DNA of 64,000 nucleotides from Methylobacterium sp. E-065 (GTDB taxonomy: Bacteria > Pseudomonadota > Alphaproteobacteria > Rhizobiales > Beijerinckiaceae), in NCBI RefSeq assembly GCF_022829605.1, contig NZ_JAKSYD010000046.1, positions 1 to 64,000 on the forward strand. Direction: 5' to 3'. The first letter of the stretch is position 1; every line of letters begins with the position of its first letter. The notes under the pieces were generated by a model. That model was not told the origin of the DNA and searched no databases. It saw only the letters and a list, made by a program, of their open reading frames with translations. This document shows, piece by piece, positions 33,910 to 43,417 of the stretch. The position numbers and the translations under genes were made by a program.

Positions 33910-34755
33910 ATGGCGGGCGGCATCACCCAGGTCGAGTACTGGAACGGCGAGGTCGGCACCCGCTGGGCGCGCAATCAGGCGGTGCTCGATGCGATGTTCG
34001 AACCGTTGACCGAGGCGCTGTTCGAGCGGGCGGGGCTGAATCCCGGCGCCACGGCGCTCGATATCGGCTGCGGCTCGGGGGCGACGACGGTCGAGGCCGC
34101 GCGCCGTGTCGGGGCCGCCGGCCGCGTCACGGGGGCGGATATCTCGGCGCCGCTCCTCGCGGTCGCCCGGGCCCGGGTCGGCGGCGAAGCCCCGGTCTCC
34201 TTCGTCGAGGCCGACGTGGAGCAGGCGGATCTCGGCACGTTCGACGCCGCCCTGTCCCGGTTCGGCGTGATGTTCTTCCCGGATTCGCTGCGCGCCTTCG
34301 CCAATATCCGCCGGATGCTGCGGCCTGCCGGGCAGCTGACCTTCCTGTGCTGGCGCACGCTTTCCGAGAACCTGTGGGTGCAGGTGCCGCGCGAGGCTGT
34401 GCTGCCGCTCCTGCCGGAAGTGCCCTTACCGCCGGCGCTCGATACGCCGGGTCCGTTTCGCTTCGCGGATGCGGACGGGCTCGGGGCCTTGCTGCGGAAC
34501 GCCGGGTTCGGGACCGTTTCCTGCGCAGCGCTCGACCGGGACGTCATCCTCGGCCGGGGCGACACCGACGCGGAGGCCGCCGCGGCGGCGGCCCATGTCG
34601 CGCTGAACCTCGGCCCGACCTCGCACCTCGTCCGCGAGGCCGAGCCGGATCTCCGGGCGCGGGCCGAGGCGGCGGTGACGGAGGCCCTGATCCGGCACGC
34701 GTCGGGCGGCGCGGTACGGCTGCGCGCGGCGTGCTGGCTGGTTCAGGCGGGTTGA
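33910..34755 (+). CDS. Class I SAM-dependent methyltransferase
   Basis: 281 residues. Motif I LDIGCGSGATTVEAARRV near residue 50, adenine-binding ADISAPLLAVARARV, acidic FVEADVEQADL, motif IV LSRFGVMFF. This is the Methyltransf_11/25 type acting on small molecules or lipids; substrate unknown. Translation start 33910 follows the OsmC stop after 14 bases, with GGAGG in between. Confidence 0.88.
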   Translation: MAGGITQVEYWNGEVGTRWARNQAVLDAMFEPLTEALFERAGLNPGATALDIGCGSGATTVEAARRVGAAGRVTGADISAPLLAVARARVGGEAPVSFVEADVEQADLGTFDAALSRFGVMFFPDSLRAFANIRRMLRPAGQLTFLCWRTLSENLWVQVPREAVLPLLPEVPLPPALDTPGPFRFADADGLGALLRNAGFGTVSCAALDRDVILGRGDTDAEAAAAAAHVALNLGPTSHLVREAEPDLRARAEAAVTEALIRHASGGAVRLRAACWLVQAG

Positions 34756-34957
34756 GGGCCGACGTCCGCTTCGGTTTCGAGCCGCTTCGCGACCATTCGT
34801 GAGCTCGGTCCCGGGACGCATTCCGCTGGCGCTGCATGCGCCCCGGAAAAGGCAGCGGCTCACCTTGAACCGCCCCTTCCCCGGACGGGTACAGCGAGGC
34901 GGAACCTGATCCGGGAGCCAGCACAGGACTCGCCCCGAAGCGGCTCCTGTCCCTTCC

Positions 34958-36556
34958 TCAGAGGCCCAGCGCCCCGCCATCCGAGCGCGGATCGTGCGTG
35001 GCCTCGATCCGCCCGTTGCGGGGGTGGCGCACCAGCATCCCCGCATGGCCCAGCGAGTCGATGTAGGGCCCGCCCAGTTCCTCGATCTCGTGGCCGAGGC
35101 GGCCGAGCGCCGCGATGCAGGCCGGATCGAACCGGTCCTCAACCTTGACGCTGAGCGAGGGGGCGCCCCAGGTCCGCCCGTAGAGGAGGCGCGGGGCATC
35201 GACGGCGTCGGACACCGAGAACCCGTAATCGGCGTAGCGGCTGAAGATCTGGGCCTGGAATTGCGGCTGCCCGTCGCCGCCCATGCTGCCGTAGCTCATC
35301 ACCCTTCCATCGTCGAAGGCGGCCAGCGCCGGGATCAGGGTGTGGAACGGGCGCCGGCCCGGCTCCAGCGGGTTCACGGCCTGCGGGTCGAGGGAGAACG
35401 ACATGCCCCGGTTCTGCCAGCAGATCCCGGTCGCCGGCAGCACCGTGCCGGAGCCGTATTCCCAGTAGACCGACTGGATGTAGGAGACCGCGAGCCCGTC
35501 CCCGTCGATCGCCCCCATCCAGACCGTGTCGCCATGGCCCGGATCGGGCAGGGGCACTTGGGCGGCGCGGCGCATGTCCACCTGCGCGGCTTCCCGGGCG
35601 AGGCGCTCGGGCGTCAGGAAGGCGGCGGGGTCGTGCTGGAGGTGGTGGAAGTCGGTGACCACCCGGTCGCGGATCGCGAAGGCGCGCTTCGTCGCCTCGA
35701 TCAGCCCATGGTAATGGGCGGTGGTCTCGGCCTCGGCGATGTTCAGCCGGTCGAAGATCCCCAGGATCAGCAGCGCCGCGAGCCCCTGGGTCGGCGGCGG
35801 GAAGTTGTAGAGCGTCGCGTCGCGGCGGCGGATCGACAGGGGCACCCGCTCCACCGCCGCAAAGGCTTCGAGATCCGCTCGGGTCACCGGCGCACCCAGG
35901 CGCTCCAGGTCGGCGGCGATTTCGCGGCCGATATCGCCGCGGTAGAAGTCGCCGAGCCCCGCATGGGCGAGCTGCTCCAGCGTGGCGGCGAGCCGGGGCA
36001 GGGCGCGGGTCTCGCCGGCCGGGTAGGGCTTGCCATCCTTCAGGAATGTCTTGGAAAAATTCGGGGCGTCGTGGAGCGTGTCGAGTTCCTGGGGTACGTA
36101 GCGCGCTTCCGAGGGCGAGACCGGCACACCCTCCCGCGCCTGCTTGATCGCATCCGCCAGCAGCGTCTCCAGGGGCAGGCGGCCGCCGAGCGCCCGCGCC
36201 AATTCCAGGGCGAGGCGCCAGCCGCCGACGGCGCCGGCCACCGTCACCATGGCGTCGGGGCCGCGCGCGGGAATCGCGTCGAACTCCTTCTCGCGGTAGC
36301 GCTGGATCGTCGCGAGACGCCCGGCCGGACCGCAGGCCTCGATGCCGCGCACCCGGCCGCCGCGCTCGCGCACCAGCCAGAAACCATCGCCGCCGATGCC
36401 GTTCATGTGCGGATAGACCACCGCGATGGAGGCGGCCATCGCCACCATCGCCTCGATCGCATTGCCGCCCTGGGCCAGCACGGTCTGGCCGGCCTGCGCG
36501 GCGAGATGATGGGGCGCTGCGACGGCGGCGGCGGTGAAGACGGGGGTCTCGGGCAT
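34958..36556 (-). CDS. Gamma-glutamyltransferase family protein
   Basis: 532 residues. Ntn hydrolase precursor; autoprocessing would occur before Thr344 in GHGDTVWMGAIDGDG, giving a large and a small subunit. Family marks are NAIEAMVAMAASIAVVYPHMNGIGGDGF at the N-terminus and GSMGGDGQPQ near the oxyanion region. No signal peptide, so it would be cytoplasmic, unlike classic periplasmic Ggt. It may act on gamma-glutamyl amides rather than glutathione. A glutathione synthetase gene lies 3.4 kb away. Confidence 0.9.
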   Translation of the reverse strand: MPETPVFTAAAVAAPHHLAAQAGQTVLAQGGNAIEAMVAMAASIAVVYPHMNGIGGDGFWLVRERGGRVRGIEACGPAGRLATIQRYREKEFDAIPARGPDAMVTVAGAVGGWRLALELARALGGRLPLETLLADAIKQAREGVPVSPSEARYVPQELDTLHDAPNFSKTFLKDGKPYPAGETRALPRLAATLEQLAHAGLGDFYRGDIGREIAADLERLGAPVTRADLEAFAAVERVPLSIRRRDATLYNFPPPTQGLAALLILGIFDRLNIAEAETTAHYHGLIEATKRAFAIRDRVVTDFHHLQHDPAAFLTPERLAREAAQVDMRRAAQVPLPDPGHGDTVWMGAIDGDGLAVSYIQSVYWEYGSGTVLPATGICWQNRGMSFSLDPQAVNPLEPGRRPFHTLIPALAAFDDGRVMSYGSMGGDGQPQFQAQIFSRYADYGFSVSDAVDAPRLLYGRTWGAPSLSVKVEDRFDPACIAALGRLGHEIEELGGPYIDSLGHAGMLVRHPRNGRIEATHDPRSDGGALGL

Positions 36557-36677
36557 CGCGGGTCCTGTGGTGTCCGGGCCGCAGGGTTAGGCGAGCGCGC
36601 GGATCCTGCAAAGGGCGGGCGGGTACAAGATCTTCGCCATGCTATGCTGCGCCGATCCTGTCCCGCAGAAGCGGCCG

Positions 36678-38129
36678 ATGTCCCGGAAACGTTTGCCTCG
36701 TCTCGCCATCGGCCTCGGCCTTGCCGCCACGCCAGCCGCGGCGCAGCAGCAGGTGCCGCGCGTCTTCGAGGGCGCCGGCGGCGATCCGCGCATCTCGGTC
36801 TCGCAGCCGGAGACCACCAGCCAGGCGTCGGGGGGCTTCGTCCGCTCGGTCGAGCCCTATCTCGGCCCGCTCGGCGATCCCCTCGGGATCCGACCGGTGC
36901 TGAAGGAACGCGGCATCGAATACAGCCTGACCTATATCGTCGACGTCCTCGGCAACCCGATCGGAGGGCTCCGCCAGGGCGCGATCGTCGAGGACCGCCT
37001 GAACCTGCGGCTCAACCTCGACCTCGACCGGCTGGCGGGCTGGCAGGGGGCCACGGTCCACGCCAACGCCTACTTCATCCACGGCACCGGCCTGTCGCGC
37101 TACTATGTCGGCAACCTGCTGACCACGAGCGTCATCGAGGCGCTGCCCGCGTCGCGGCTCTACGTGCTCTGGTTCGACCAGAGCCTCATGGACGGCCAGC
37201 TGGGCATCCGCATCGGCCAACAGGCCGCCGATACCGAGTTCTTCGTCAGCCAGACCGCGACCCTGTTCGTAAATTCCACCTTCGGCTGGCCGGCGATCAC
37301 CGGGCTCGACCTGCCGAGCGGCGGCCCGGCCTACCCGCTGGCGACCCCGGCGATCCGGGCCAAGTACGTGCCGGGCAACGGCTTCTCCCTGCAGGTCGGG
37401 CTTTACGACGGCGATCCGGCTGGGGCGAACCGGCCGGGCCAGGACCCGGAGGCGCAGCGCCTCGACCGGACCGGCACGAATTTCCGCTTGCATGACCCGG
37501 CCCTGTTCATCGCGGAGGCGACCTACGCCTACAATATCGCCCCCGGATCCAAGGGCCTGCCCGGCGACATCACCCTCGGCGGCTGGCAGCATTTCGGCCG
37601 GTTCGACAGCCTGCGCTTCGACATCACCGGCGTGCCGCTGGCCGACCCGAACGCCACCGGCATCGGCCGGCCGGTGCGCGGCAATGCCGGGCTCTACGCG
37701 ATCTACGATCAGACCCTGTACCGGGAATCGGGCAAGGACGACGAGGGTCTCGGCTTCTTCCTGCGCGCCGCGTGGTCGCCGACCCGGTCCAGCCTGATCG
37801 ACGCCTACGTGGATACCGGCCTCGCCTATAAGGGCCTGTTCGAGGGCCGCGACGACGACACGCTCGGCATCGGCTTCGCCTATGCTCGGATCAGCGACGA
37901 GGCCCAGCGCGCCGACCGGGACACGATTGTCTACACCGGCCTGCCGATTCCCCGGCGCCGGGCCGAGAGGGTGCTGGAGGCGACCTATCAGGCCGTGGTC
38001 GTACCGGGCTTCACGGTGCAGCCGGACGCGCAGTACATCATCCGCCCGGGCGCGGGCATCGCCGGTCCGGACGGCCGCCGGCTGCGCAACGCGGCGGTAC
38101 TCGGGCTGCGCGCCACCGTGCAGTACTGA
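36678..38129 (+). CDS. OprB-type carbohydrate-selective porin
   Basis: 483 residues with a signal peptide (RLAIGLGLAATPAAAQ). It has the OprB pattern: GIEYSLTYIVDVLGNPIGGLRQG, a plug-like strand LNLRLNLDLDRLAGWQGATVHANAYFIHG, IRIGQQAADTEFF, YEATYQAVV and a terminal aromatic (ATVQY). Forms a 16-strand outer-membrane channel, often for glucose or other sugars. ATG at 36678 gives the shortest proper signal peptide. A strong hairpin with a T-tract follows the stop. Confidence 0.92.
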   Translation: MSRKRLPRLAIGLGLAATPAAAQQQVPRVFEGAGGDPRISVSQPETTSQASGGFVRSVEPYLGPLGDPLGIRPVLKERGIEYSLTYIVDVLGNPIGGLRQGAIVEDRLNLRLNLDLDRLAGWQGATVHANAYFIHGTGLSRYYVGNLLTTSVIEALPASRLYVLWFDQSLMDGQLGIRIGQQAADTEFFVSQTATLFVNSTFGWPAITGLDLPSGGPAYPLATPAIRAKYVPGNGFSLQVGLYDGDPAGANRPGQDPEAQRLDRTGTNFRLHDPALFIAEATYAYNIAPGSKGLPGDITLGGWQHFGRFDSLRFDITGVPLADPNATGIGRPVRGNAGLYAIYDQTLYRESGKDDEGLGFFLRAAWSPTRSSLIDAYVDTGLAYKGLFEGRDDDTLGIGFAYARISDEAQRADRDTIVYTGLPIPRRRAERVLEATYQAVVVPGFTVQPDAQYIIRPGAGIAGPDGRRLRNAAVLGLRATVQY

Positions 38130-38147
38130 CCAGCCCTGCGACGGCGC

Positions 38148-38180
38148 CGCCGGGAACGGTCCCGGCGCCCCGCCTCTTTT
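38148..38180 (+). terminator. Rho-independent terminator after the porin
   Basis: Perfect stem GCCGGGA-ACGG-TCCCGGC plus one more C-G pair, then GCCCCGCCTCTTTT. It begins 19 bases past the porin stop and ends 6 bases before the antiporter start, so the two genes are probably separate units. Confidence 0.65.
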
Positions 38181-38186
38181 CGAATC

Positions 38187-39722
38187 ATGTTGATCTTCGA
38201 ATGGGTTGTCGGCGTTCTGTTCGGCGCCGTCCTCCTAGCTGGTCTGGCACGTCGCCTCGGAGCCCCGTATCCGGCCTTCCTGGCTCTGGGGGGCATCGGC
38301 CTCGCCTTCGTGCCCGGCGTGCCGAACCTGCGGCTCGATCCCGAACTCGCCCTCGCGCTGTTCCTGGCCCCCGTCCTGCTGGATGCGGGCTTCGACGCCT
38401 CCGTGCGGGACATGAAGGTGAACTGGCGCCCGATCCTCGGGCTCGCGGTCGGCGCCGTGGTGGTGACGACGCTCGCCGTGGCGATCGTGGCGCACCTGAT
38501 CGTGCCCGACATGCCGATCGCCGCCTGCATCGTGCTTGGCGCGGTGGTGGCGCCCCCGGACGCGGTGGCGGCTCTGGCGGTGCTCAAGCACGCGCCGATG
38601 CCCCATCGGCTCGCCACGATCCTGCGCGGCGAGAGCCTGCTCAACGACGCCGCCTCGTTGCTGATCTACCGGCTCGCGGTCGCCGCCGCGACCGCGGGCA
38701 GTTTCCACCCGGCCGAGGTGGCGCCGGCTTTTCTGCTCGGCGTCGTGGCGAGCCTCATCGTCGGGCCCGGTCTCGGCCTGCTGTTCGTCGCCCTGACCCG
38801 GCGGGTGACCGATCCGGCGAGCGCCATCGTGATGCAGTTCGTCACCGCCTTCGGGATCTGGCTGGCGGCCGAGCGGCTGGAACTGTCGGGGGTGCTGACG
38901 ATCGTGACCTTCGCGGTCACGGTCGCCCGCCGGGCGCCGGGGATCACGGCGCCCCGGGCCCGGGTGATCTCCTACGCGGTCTGGGACACGGCGGTGTTCG
39001 TGCTCAACGTCCTGGCCTTCGTGCTGATCGGCATCCAGATCGGCCCTATCCAGGAGCGGTTATCCGGCGCGGATGCGCAGCAGGCGCTGATCCTCGCCGC
39101 CGCGACCTTCGCGACCGTCGTGGTGACCCGGCTCGCCTGGGTGATGCCGACCACCGGCCTGCGCGGCTTCGGCCTGCGGCAGGCGGGGGTGCAGGCCCGG
39201 CTCGGCCCGGGGCTGGCGCTCTCGTGGGCGGGGATGCGGGGCATCGTGACGGTGGCGGCCGCCCTGGCGCTGCCCGCCGATTTTCCGCGCCGGGATCTCG
39301 TGGTGGTCGCGGCCTTCGTCACCGTGCTGGGCACACTGGTCGTGCAGGGCCTGACCCTGCGCCCGCTGCTGGCGCACCTGAAGCTGGAGGACGACGACCC
39401 CGTGGGGCGCGAGACGGGCCGTGCCCGCGCCGCTGCGTACAAGGCGGCCCTCGACTCGCTTGCAGAGGCCGAGGACGAGCCGAGCACCGACGCCCTGCGC
39501 GCCGAATTCCGCGCGGCGCTCGCGGAGGCCGAGGAGCACGAGGAGGGCCGCGCCCCGGAAAGCCTGCCGGCCGATGCCGCCCGGCGCCGGGCCGTCGAGG
39601 CGGCCCGTGACGCGGTCCTGACCCTGCGCCACCGCGGCCGGATCGGTGACGACGCCTATTACCTGCTGGAGGAGGAGTTCGACTGGGCCGAACTCAGCGC
39701 CACGCCGAAGGCGGAGACCTGA
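38187..39722 (+). CDS. CPA1 family Na+/H+ antiporter
   Basis: 511 residues with about 12 helices in the first 400. VVAPPDAVAALAVLKH holds the transport Asp125, and RGESLLNDAASLLIYR the Asn153-Asp154 region; GMRGIVTVAAALALP is the conserved inverted part. The last ~110 residues form a soluble charged tail (RHRGRIGDDAYYLLEEEFDWAEL) typical of bacterial NhaP/YjcE-type exchangers. No ribosome site is seen upstream of the ATG. Confidence 0.92.
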   Translation: MLIFEWVVGVLFGAVLLAGLARRLGAPYPAFLALGGIGLAFVPGVPNLRLDPELALALFLAPVLLDAGFDASVRDMKVNWRPILGLAVGAVVVTTLAVAIVAHLIVPDMPIAACIVLGAVVAPPDAVAALAVLKHAPMPHRLATILRGESLLNDAASLLIYRLAVAAATAGSFHPAEVAPAFLLGVVASLIVGPGLGLLFVALTRRVTDPASAIVMQFVTAFGIWLAAERLELSGVLTIVTFAVTVARRAPGITAPRARVISYAVWDTAVFVLNVLAFVLIGIQIGPIQERLSGADAQQALILAAATFATVVVTRLAWVMPTTGLRGFGLRQAGVQARLGPGLALSWAGMRGIVTVAAALALPADFPRRDLVVVAAFVTVLGTLVVQGLTLRPLLAHLKLEDDDPVGRETGRARAAAYKAALDSLAEAEDEPSTDALRAEFRAALAEAEEHEEGRAPESLPADAARRRAVEAARDAVLTLRHRGRIGDDAYYLLEEEFDWAELSATPKAET

Positions 39723-39800
39723 ACGAATCCCTCCCTTGCAAAGGTTACGGGACGCATACCCCTTAGGTCCGACACCGACGCTTTAAGTACAAAGCGCCGT

Positions 39801-39908
39801 TCCCTCCCCCTTGCGGGGAGGGGCCAGGGGTGGGGGTGGCGCAGAAGGCACCGGATCGCTCGGTCCTTAACCACCCCCACCTCCAACTCCTCCCCGCAAG
39901 GGGGAGGA
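39801..39908. repeat. Intergenic inverted-repeat element, family A copy 2
   Basis: CTCCCCCTTGCGGGGAGGGG at its start and CTCCCCGCAAGGGGGAG at its end, with a GGGGGTGGCGCAG and CCACCCCCACC interior. Same orientation as 25-130. It fills the gap between the antiporter stop and the stop of the convergent glutathione synthetase gene, where it could serve as a two-way terminator or mRNA end protector. Confidence 0.75.
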
Positions 39909-39919
39909 GAGCGCATCGG

Positions 39920-40876
39920 TCACACGCCCTTACGCACGGCGATCCTTGCCTCGATCGCGTCCCAGACCACGACCGACAGATCGGGCCCGCCGAGCCGCTG
40001 GATCGCCCGGATGCCGGTGGGGGAGGTGACGTTGATCTCGGTCAGATGGCCGTCGATCACGTCGATCCCCACGAGGATCAGACCCCGCCGCGCCAGTTCC
40101 GGGCCGATCGTGGCGCAGATCTCACGCTCGCGCTCGGTCAGCTCGGACGCCGAGGCCGCGCCGCCCCGGACCATGTTGGAGCGGATGTCGTTCGCCGCCG
40201 GCACCCGGTTCACCGCGCCCATGGCGACGCCGTCCACAAGGATGATGCGCTTGTCGCCCTCGGTGACCCGGTCGAGATAGCGCTGGACCACCCAGGCCTC
40301 CCGGAAGGTGGTGGCGAACAGGTCGAACATCGAGCCGAAGTTCGGGTCCTTCTCGGTCACCTTGAACACCGCCGCGCCGCCGTGGCCATGCAGAGGCTTC
40401 ATCGCCACCGTGCCGTGCTCCAGCCGGAACGCCTCGATCTCCGCCTTGTCGCGGCTGATCAGGGTCGGCGGCATCAACTCGGGGAAGTCGAGGACGAACA
40501 GCTTCTCCGGGGCGTTGCGCACCTCGAAGGGGTTGTTCACAACGAGCGTCTCCGGGTGGATCCGCTCCAGCATGTGGGTGGCGGTGATGTAGGCCATGTC
40601 GAACGGCGGGTCCTGGCGCATCAGCACCACGTCCGCCTCGGCGAGGTCGATCCGCTCCGGCGGCGTCAGGGTGAAATGCGCACCCTCGACATCCTGCACG
40701 GTCAGCCGCTCGACCCGCGCGGTCACCCGGCGGCCCTGCATCGAGAGCCGGTCCGGCGTGTAGTATAACAGGGAATGCCCCCGCCGCTGGGCTTCCAGCA
40801 GCAGGGCGAAGGTCGTGTCCCCCGCGATCCGGATATTCTGGATCGGGTCCATCTGGACGGCGACGGTCAGGCCCAT
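39920..40876 (-). CDS. gshB: Glutathione synthetase
   Basis: 318 residues. Joins gamma-glutamylcysteine and glycine with ATP. N-terminal [75 protein letters not shown], the ATP-grasp [14 protein letters not shown] and [15 protein letters not shown] are the standard GshB marks. Length is canonical. gshA is not in this window. Confidence 0.97.
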   Translation of the reverse strand: MGLTVAVQMDPIQNIRIAGDTTFALLLEAQRRGHSLLYYTPDRLSMQGRRVTARVERLTVQDVEGAHFTLTPPERIDLAEADVVLMRQDPPFDMAYITATHMLERIHPETLVVNNPFEVRNAPEKLFVLDFPELMPPTLISRDKAEIEAFRLEHGTVAMKPLHGHGGAAVFKVTEKDPNFGSMFDLFATTFREAWVVQRYLDRVTEGDKRIILVDGVAMGAVNRVPAANDIRSNMVRGGAASASELTEREREICATIGPELARRGLILVGIDVIDGHLTEINVTSPTGIRAIQRLGGPDLSVVVWDAIEARIAVRKGV

Positions 40877-40922
40877 CCGAAACGTCCCTTGCCAACGCCG
40901 CGCATCATGATCGCCGTTCGTC

Positions 40923-41210
40923 TCACTCGTCGGACAGCGACTTGCCGCCCGTGCGCTTGTCGTAATCGCCGATCGCCGCCCGGCACTCGGGCGACAGGCG
41001 CTTGCGGTTGCGCGTCATGCACTTCTCCGCGTCCGGGCTGTTCGGGTCGACACCGGCGCAGAGTCGGAAATAGTCGTTGGCACAGCCGAGCTGCAGACCC
41101 TGGTCCTCGCGCTGGGCGTAGGCGGGGCCGGCGGCGAGCACGAGCAGTGCCAGCGCAGACAGCCCACGGCGGCGGACGGCGCGCAGGGATCGTTCCGGAA
41201 CCAGTCGCAT
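40923..41210 (-). CDS. Small secreted protein with a Cys-rich repeat
   Basis: 95 residues. Signal peptide ([18 protein letters not shown]) and a mature part with [40 protein letters not shown]. Four Cys in this order match the Cys-rich repeat unit also found in Golgi GLG1-type proteins and many small alphaproteobacterial periplasmic proteins. Function unknown. It lies 46 bases upstream of gshB on the same strand. Confidence 0.8.
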   Translation of the reverse strand: MRLVPERSLRAVRRRGLSALALLVLAAGPAYAQREDQGLQLGCANDYFRLCAGVDPNSPDAEKCMTRNRKRLSPECRAAIGDYDKRTGGKSLSDE

Positions 41211-41640
41211 TCAGCGGTGTCCTCAAAATCTCGATCGGGCGGAGAACCGACGCGGCGGTCCCCCCTCCACCCGCATCCGGCATATCGGTCGCGCCGGGCG
41301 CTAGGCAAGCGCCCGCGGTTCGACGGAGTGCCACGCGGCGCCGGCCCGCCGGAGTGTGGCCTCACGGCCGCAGCGCCGGGTCGGCGCCTCCGCGAAGGCG
41401 CACATAAGAAAGGGCCCCACCCGGGTTCGGGCAGGGCCGCAAGTCGAAGGGAGGAAACGCCCGCCATGGGCAGATGACCCGTCGCAAGTCGCGGGCCAAC
41501 CGGTCTAAGGATTTCGTTACCGGTCAATCCGGCGGAAAGAGTCCGTTAACCACCCCGTGATGGATTGCCGTCGTAGCCCTTGCCGACGCCCTCAGAGGGC
41601 CCGGGCCGGACGCTCGGACCGCCGACAGGAGCCGGAGACC
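41211..41640. other. Gap holding a candidate sRNA
   Basis: 430 bases between a leftward and a rightward gene, with no credible protein. The left part (41211-41400) shows nothing recognisable. The centre (41405-41500) carries the two-hairpin sRNA-like unit described separately. A GTTAACC near 41546 could be half of a CtrA-type site. Confidence 0.5.
41405..41500 (-). ncRNA. Candidate trans-acting sRNA with anti-Shine-Dalgarno core
   Basis: Read on the minus strand: a first hairpin (CCCGC...GCGGG with inner GGG-TCATCTG-CCC), then an unpaired GTTTCCTCCCTTCGAC. A terminator stem follows: GGCCC, TG, CCCG, AACC loop, CGGG, TG, GGGCC. It ends with the T-rich CTTTCTTA. CCTCCC would pair with ribosome-binding sites, as in alphaproteobacterial sRNAs with CCUCC loops (alpha-r14-type). 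CGACTTGCG occurs twice. No minus-strand gene to the right would need this terminator. Expression is not shown. Confidence 0.45.
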
Positions 41641-41847
41641 ATGACGCCTTTCAAACCGCTGGAGACCGCCGACCGCCCGAGCATCCGGTTCGGCGCGATA
41701 AGCGAACCCACCCCGGCCGCGCACACCCTCGTGATTCCCTTCCCCGGGCCCGAGGCACGACGGGCCCGCCGGATCCCGCGCTCGGGTGAGCCCCGGGGCG
41801 AGATCCTGCTGTTCCTCGGCGTGCGCTACGAGCGCCTCGCGTCCTGA
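41641..41847 (+). CDS. Small hypothetical protein
   Basis: 68 residues starting MTPFKPLETADRPSIRF. GGAG precedes the ATG by 7 bases. No signal peptide or membrane helix; contains IPFPGPEARRARRIPRSG and ends LLFLGVRYERLAS. Base use at third positions looks like that of coding sequence. No family recognised. It is followed after 13 bases by a lipoprotein gene, so may be part of its transcript. Confidence 0.65.
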   Translation: MTPFKPLETADRPSIRFGAISEPTPAAHTLVIPFPGPEARRARRIPRSGEPRGEILLFLGVRYERLAS

Positions 41848-41860
41848 CGGTATCCGGGGG

Positions 41861-42667
41861 ATGCCAGAGCCGCGCCGCGACGTGCCCGCGCCAACCCGCC
41901 TCTTGCCCGCCTGCGTGGCGCTGGCGCTGCTCGCCGCCTGCACGCAGAGCGGTGATTTCGGCCGGCCGCGAACGGGCGTCTGGAACGGGCTGATCGATAC
42001 CACCGGCAGCTTCAGCACCCACGACCGCGGGCGGCTCCTGCTCGATTCGGGGCTGACCGACGACGAGCAGGCCCTGCGTGATCGCGCATGGCGGTTCGTG
42101 CAGCCCGCCAGCACCTTCGCGGCCTTCCAGGATCTGCTCCTGGGCCTCGCCAGCGCCCACGCGATGCCGCCGACCTGGCGGTACGACGAGATCGGCGCCT
42201 ACTACGACACCTTGACCGCCGAGCCCTCGCGCTCGCCCGTTTCCCGCTATCGGCAGCTCGGCGACGACGCGACTGCGGATGCCCGGCTGATCCCGCTCTT
42301 CACGGCGCTGGCCGCCCGGGTGATCGACGCGGATGCCGCGCGCCTGCGCAGCCTGCCCTTCGCCAAGACCCTCGAGGTCGCCGACGTGCAGGACGCGGCC
42401 CGGCGCGTCGCCGAGAATCGCTGCGTGATCGCCTGGGTGCGGATCGAGGCCGGCCTGCGGCTGGCCCGCTACCGCTTCGCCCTGGAACACCTGTTCGCCG
42501 CGGCCCCGGCGCCCGAATCGGTCCCGGCCGAGCGGTCCATCATGATGCTGGCGGCCAGACGCAACCTCCTGGACCCGCTCCTGCCGGCGGATGCCGCCGC
42601 ACGATGCGGGCTCGAGACCGTGCCGCTGCCGGTGGCGCAGGCCGCGCCACTCGTCGTCAAGTATTGA
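41861..42667 (+). CDS. Predicted lipoprotein of unknown function
   Basis: 268 residues. N-terminus RLLPACVALALLAACTQSG contains a lipobox (LLAAC), so Cys would be lipid-modified. The mature protein is helical and charged (DDEQALRDRAWRFV, DVQDAARRVAENRCVIAWVRIEAGLRLARYRFALEHLF), with a conserved-looking RSIMMLAARRNLLDPLL. I do not recognise a family. It precedes an ECF sigma/anti-sigma pair after 207 bases. Confidence 0.75.
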   Translation: MPEPRRDVPAPTRLLPACVALALLAACTQSGDFGRPRTGVWNGLIDTTGSFSTHDRGRLLLDSGLTDDEQALRDRAWRFVQPASTFAAFQDLLLGLASAHAMPPTWRYDEIGAYYDTLTAEPSRSPVSRYRQLGDDATADARLIPLFTALAARVIDADAARLRSLPFAKTLEVADVQDAARRVAENRCVIAWVRIEAGLRLARYRFALEHLFAAAPAPESVPAERSIMMLAARRNLLDPLLPADAAARCGLETVPLPVAQAAPLVVKY

Positions 42668-42874
42668 GGGCCGGCCGGAGCCGGCACGGTCGGGAACGGC
42701 CAACGACGACGGACATCCGGATCCGCTACAGCGCACGACCTTGCAGCGCTCGACCCCGGTTACGGGAATAGACGATCGGCTTGCCGAGTCCGATGATCAG
42801 GGCGCACGACGGCAGGGCAACGCATCCATGGCAGCGCAGGACATCGTCGGGGCGGGTGCTTCCGGGCGTGCCGG

Positions 42875-43417
42875 ATGACGCCGCTCGCCCGTGCACGCTT
42901 CAGCCAGCTCATCCTCCCGCGGCTCGACGAAGGCTACCGGCTCGCGCGCTGGCTGACCGGCGACGCGACAGACGCCGAGGACGTGATGCAGGAGGCGTGT
43001 CTCCGGGCCTACCGGGCGATCGAGACCTTCGCCGAGGGCAACGCGCGCGCGTGGTTCCTGACCATCGTCCGCAACACCGGATATTCCTGGCTGCAGCGGC
43101 ACCGCCCCCGCACGGTGATCTTTGCCGACGACCTGGATCCGGTCGCCCGCGCCGAGCTGGACGCGGGCGGCCCCTCGATTCAGGCCCCGGAGACGCCCGA
43201 GGCGGCCCTCATCGCGCACGACGACGCGCGCCATCTCACCCGGGCGATCGCAACGCTGCCGGTCCCTTTCCGAGAGGCGCTGGTGCTGCGCGAGTACCAC
43301 GGCCTCGGCTACCGGGAGATCGCCGAGGTGACGGGGGTGCCGGTCGGAACCGTGATGTCCCGCCTCGGCCGCGCCCGGCAGAGGCTGCTCGAACAGTTCC
43401 CGCGAGACCAACGATGA
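42875..43417 (+). CDS. ECF RNA polymerase sigma factor
   Basis: 180 residues. Region 2 at ~15-85 (EGYRLARWLTGDATDAEDVMQEACLRAYRAIETF, ARAWFLTIVRNTGYSWLQRHRP) and region 4 at ~120-170 (TLPVPFREALVLREYHGLGYREIAEVTGVPVGTVMSRLGRARQRL). The next gene overlaps its stop (ATGA) and encodes a membrane protein, the standard sigma/anti-sigma arrangement. Signal and regulon are unknown. Confidence 0.93.
   Translation: MTPLARARFSQLILPRLDEGYRLARWLTGDATDAEDVMQEACLRAYRAIETFAEGNARAWFLTIVRNTGYSWLQRHRPRTVIFADDLDPVARAELDAGGPSIQAPETPEAALIAHDDARHLTRAIATLPVPFREALVLREYHGLGYREIAEVTGVPVGTVMSRLGRARQRLLEQFPRDQR

Noticed and set aside
34994..37495. 833-codon plus-strand frame across the gamma-glutamyltransferase and porin
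   Set aside because: Spans two genes in wrong frames; no ribosome site or domain.
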